Shown piece by piece: positions 4,613 through 5,578 of a stretch of DNA of 5,578 nt. The position numbers and the translations under genes were made by a program. Location: assembly GCA_018263655.1 (NCBI GenBank), contig JAANWY010000364.1, forward strand, positions 1 to 5,578, in the 5' to 3' direction. Source of the DNA: Anaerolineales bacterium (GTDB lineage: Bacteria > Chloroflexota > Anaerolineae > Epilineales > JAANWY01). The notes beneath the pieces are model-generated. The model did no database searches and was not told where the DNA came from. It saw nothing but the letters and a program-made list of their open reading frames with translations. The stretch's first letter is position 1. Each line of letters starts with the position of its first letter.

Positions 4613-5578
4613 TCACTTCAGCAGTAACACGTCGTGATACAGCTCAAGAACCTCATCGGTGATGTTCGACCAGGCATACTTTTTCGCGACCTCGGCGCCG
4701 CGCCGGCTCAGCTTGTCGCGTAACTCGGCATTCTGCAAAAGCAGAAGCATCTTGTCCGCCCAAGCGTCGACACCCTGATCTGGAACCAGGAAGCCCGTCT
4801 CGCCATCCTGCACGATAAAGGAAAGTCCACCCACATCGGAGGCGATGACGGGTGCCCGACAGGCTGTCGCCTCCAACGCCACCATGCCGAAAGACTCGTA
4901 GTGCGATGGCACCGTCACCATCTCGGCCGCCGAGTAATAGTAGGGTAGTTCGGTCTGATCGCGGGAACCGAGGAACATCACCACATCGGTGATACCGAGT
5001 TCTTCGCGCAGTTTGTCGAGCCGGCGCATCTCGCCGTCCATGCTCTCGGGGTCTGCATCCCCGCCGATAATGCACACACACAAGTGGCCGCGAAGCGAAG
5101 GATCGCGCTCGACGACTTGGGCCATCGCTCGAATCAAAGTGTCCAACCCCTTCAGTGCCTCGATGCGCCCCACGAAAAGAATCATCCGGTGTTCAGCCGG
5201 CAACCCGAGGTGCGCCTTCGCCTCGGCCGGCGAGATGGGTCGAAACAGGTCAAGGTCGACCCCTGGCGGAATGATGGAGATTTTGTCCGGATCAGCGCCG
5301 TAGAGCGTGAGCAAATGCTCCCGTTCCAAAGGCGTCGCTGCCACTAACCGATCAGCAAACGCCACAATTTCGGTTTCGACCTTCACCCGCTGCAGTGGTT
5401 CTTGCTCCGTCGCCGGCTGCGCCACCAGATTCTTGAGATGCCCCAGCGTGTGGAACATATTCACAACCGGCACGCCCGGCCAGTCCGACTTCAGCATCCA
5501 CGCTACCCGGCCAGAGATCCAGTAGTGACTGTGAATGAGATCGTACTTGACCTCTTCCTGCTCCACAAAACGGCGGAC
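4613..5578 (-). CDS. GT4-family glycosyltransferase, sucrose synthase/MshA-like (N-terminus cut by window edge)
   Basis: The visible 321 residues are the C-terminal three quarters or so of a GT-B glycosyltransferase; the reading frame stays open to the right edge, and about 80-110 N-terminal residues are probably missing. The GTG at 5564-5566 is internal, because the conserved YDLIHSHYWISG follows almost at once (visible residues 12-23) and relatives carry it near residue 90-110. Further hallmarks are MFHTLGHLKN, ADRLVAATPLEREHL, IIPPGVDLDLFRP (102-114), ILFVGRIEALKGLDTLIRAM, and the EX7E pair E228/E236 in SHYESFGMVALEATACRAPVIASDVGG. HYW plus HTLG and PPGVD are typical of the subgroup holding sucrose synthase, sucrose-phosphate synthase and MshA. 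It should use a nucleotide sugar in the cytoplasm. The acceptor is unknown, and mshA should not be assigned from this alone. It reads toward malQ across a 540-base spacer. Confidence 0.9.
   Translation of the reverse strand, partial: VRRFVEQEEVKYDLIHSHYWISGRVAWMLKSDWPGVPVVNMFHTLGHLKNLVAQPATEQEPLQRVKVETEIVAFADRLVAATPLEREHLLTLYGADPDKISIIPPGVDLDLFRPISPAEAKAHLGLPAEHRMILFVGRIEALKGLDTLIRAMAQVVERDPSLRGHLCVCIIGGDADPESMDGEMRRLDKLREELGITDVVMFLGSRDQTELPYYYSAAEMVTVPSHYESFGMVALEATACRAPVIASDVGGLSFIVQDGETGFLVPDQGVDAWADKMLLLLQNAELRDKLSRRGAEVAKKYAWSNITDEVLELYHDVLLLK

Noticed and set aside
5564..5566. GTG as the true start of the right-hand glycosyltransferase
   Set aside because: The HYW motif normally lies about 100 residues from the start, and the frame remains open to the window edge, so the codon is internal.

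Overview
The window looks like a chromosomal fragment from a moderately GC-rich free-living bacterium. The genes have many homologues in Chloroflexota (Anaerolineae/Caldilineae-like), and the spacers are crowded with palindromic intergenic repeats, including a CTTCGACAAGCTCAGG-type arm that I associate with such genomes. This placement is inference: there is no rRNA or other marker gene here, and some Actinobacteria or uncultured lineages would also fit.

Layout: positions 1-40 may hold the tail of an upstream gene. A hairpin with terminator features follows (41-130), then a good sigma70-type promoter (136-164) that leads almost directly into a plus-strand UbiA-family membrane prenyltransferase resembling decaprenyl-phosphate phosphoribosyltransferase (175-1086). 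This gene is convergent with, and overlaps by 6 bases, a minus-strand GT4 glycosyltransferase of the MtfB/WbaZ type (1081-2199). A 385-base spacer (2200-2584) holds an AT-rich palindrome and two copies of a GC-rich repeat. Next come a minus-strand 4-alpha-glucanotransferase with all three catalytic acids (malQ, 2585-4072), a 540-base gene-free spacer (4073-4612), and a second minus-strand GT4 glycosyltransferase of the sucrose-synthase/MshA-like subgroup, cut by the right edge (4613-5578).

The three minus-strand genes all handle activated sugars or alpha-glucans. They could take part in storage-glucan, glycoside or cell-surface polysaccharide metabolism, but the large repeat-filled gaps argue against a tight operon. 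The UbiA-like protein would act in the membrane on a polyprenyl-phosphate carrier, and so could supply a lipid-linked sugar for envelope glycans.

The most unusual part is the 4103-4612 spacer. An 18-bp perfect inverted repeat brackets 478 bases of nested palindromes. Inside lies a 101-bp element with near-perfect terminal inverted repeats and exactly abutting 11-bp perfect direct repeats, as expected for a target-site duplication. Its core folds as two adjacent perfect 9-bp hairpins on a common stem, a three-way junction without unpaired junction bases, and the two 3-base loops are complementary to each other. It has no coding capacity and looks like a miniature non-autonomous mobile element or a structured RNA/DNA site.
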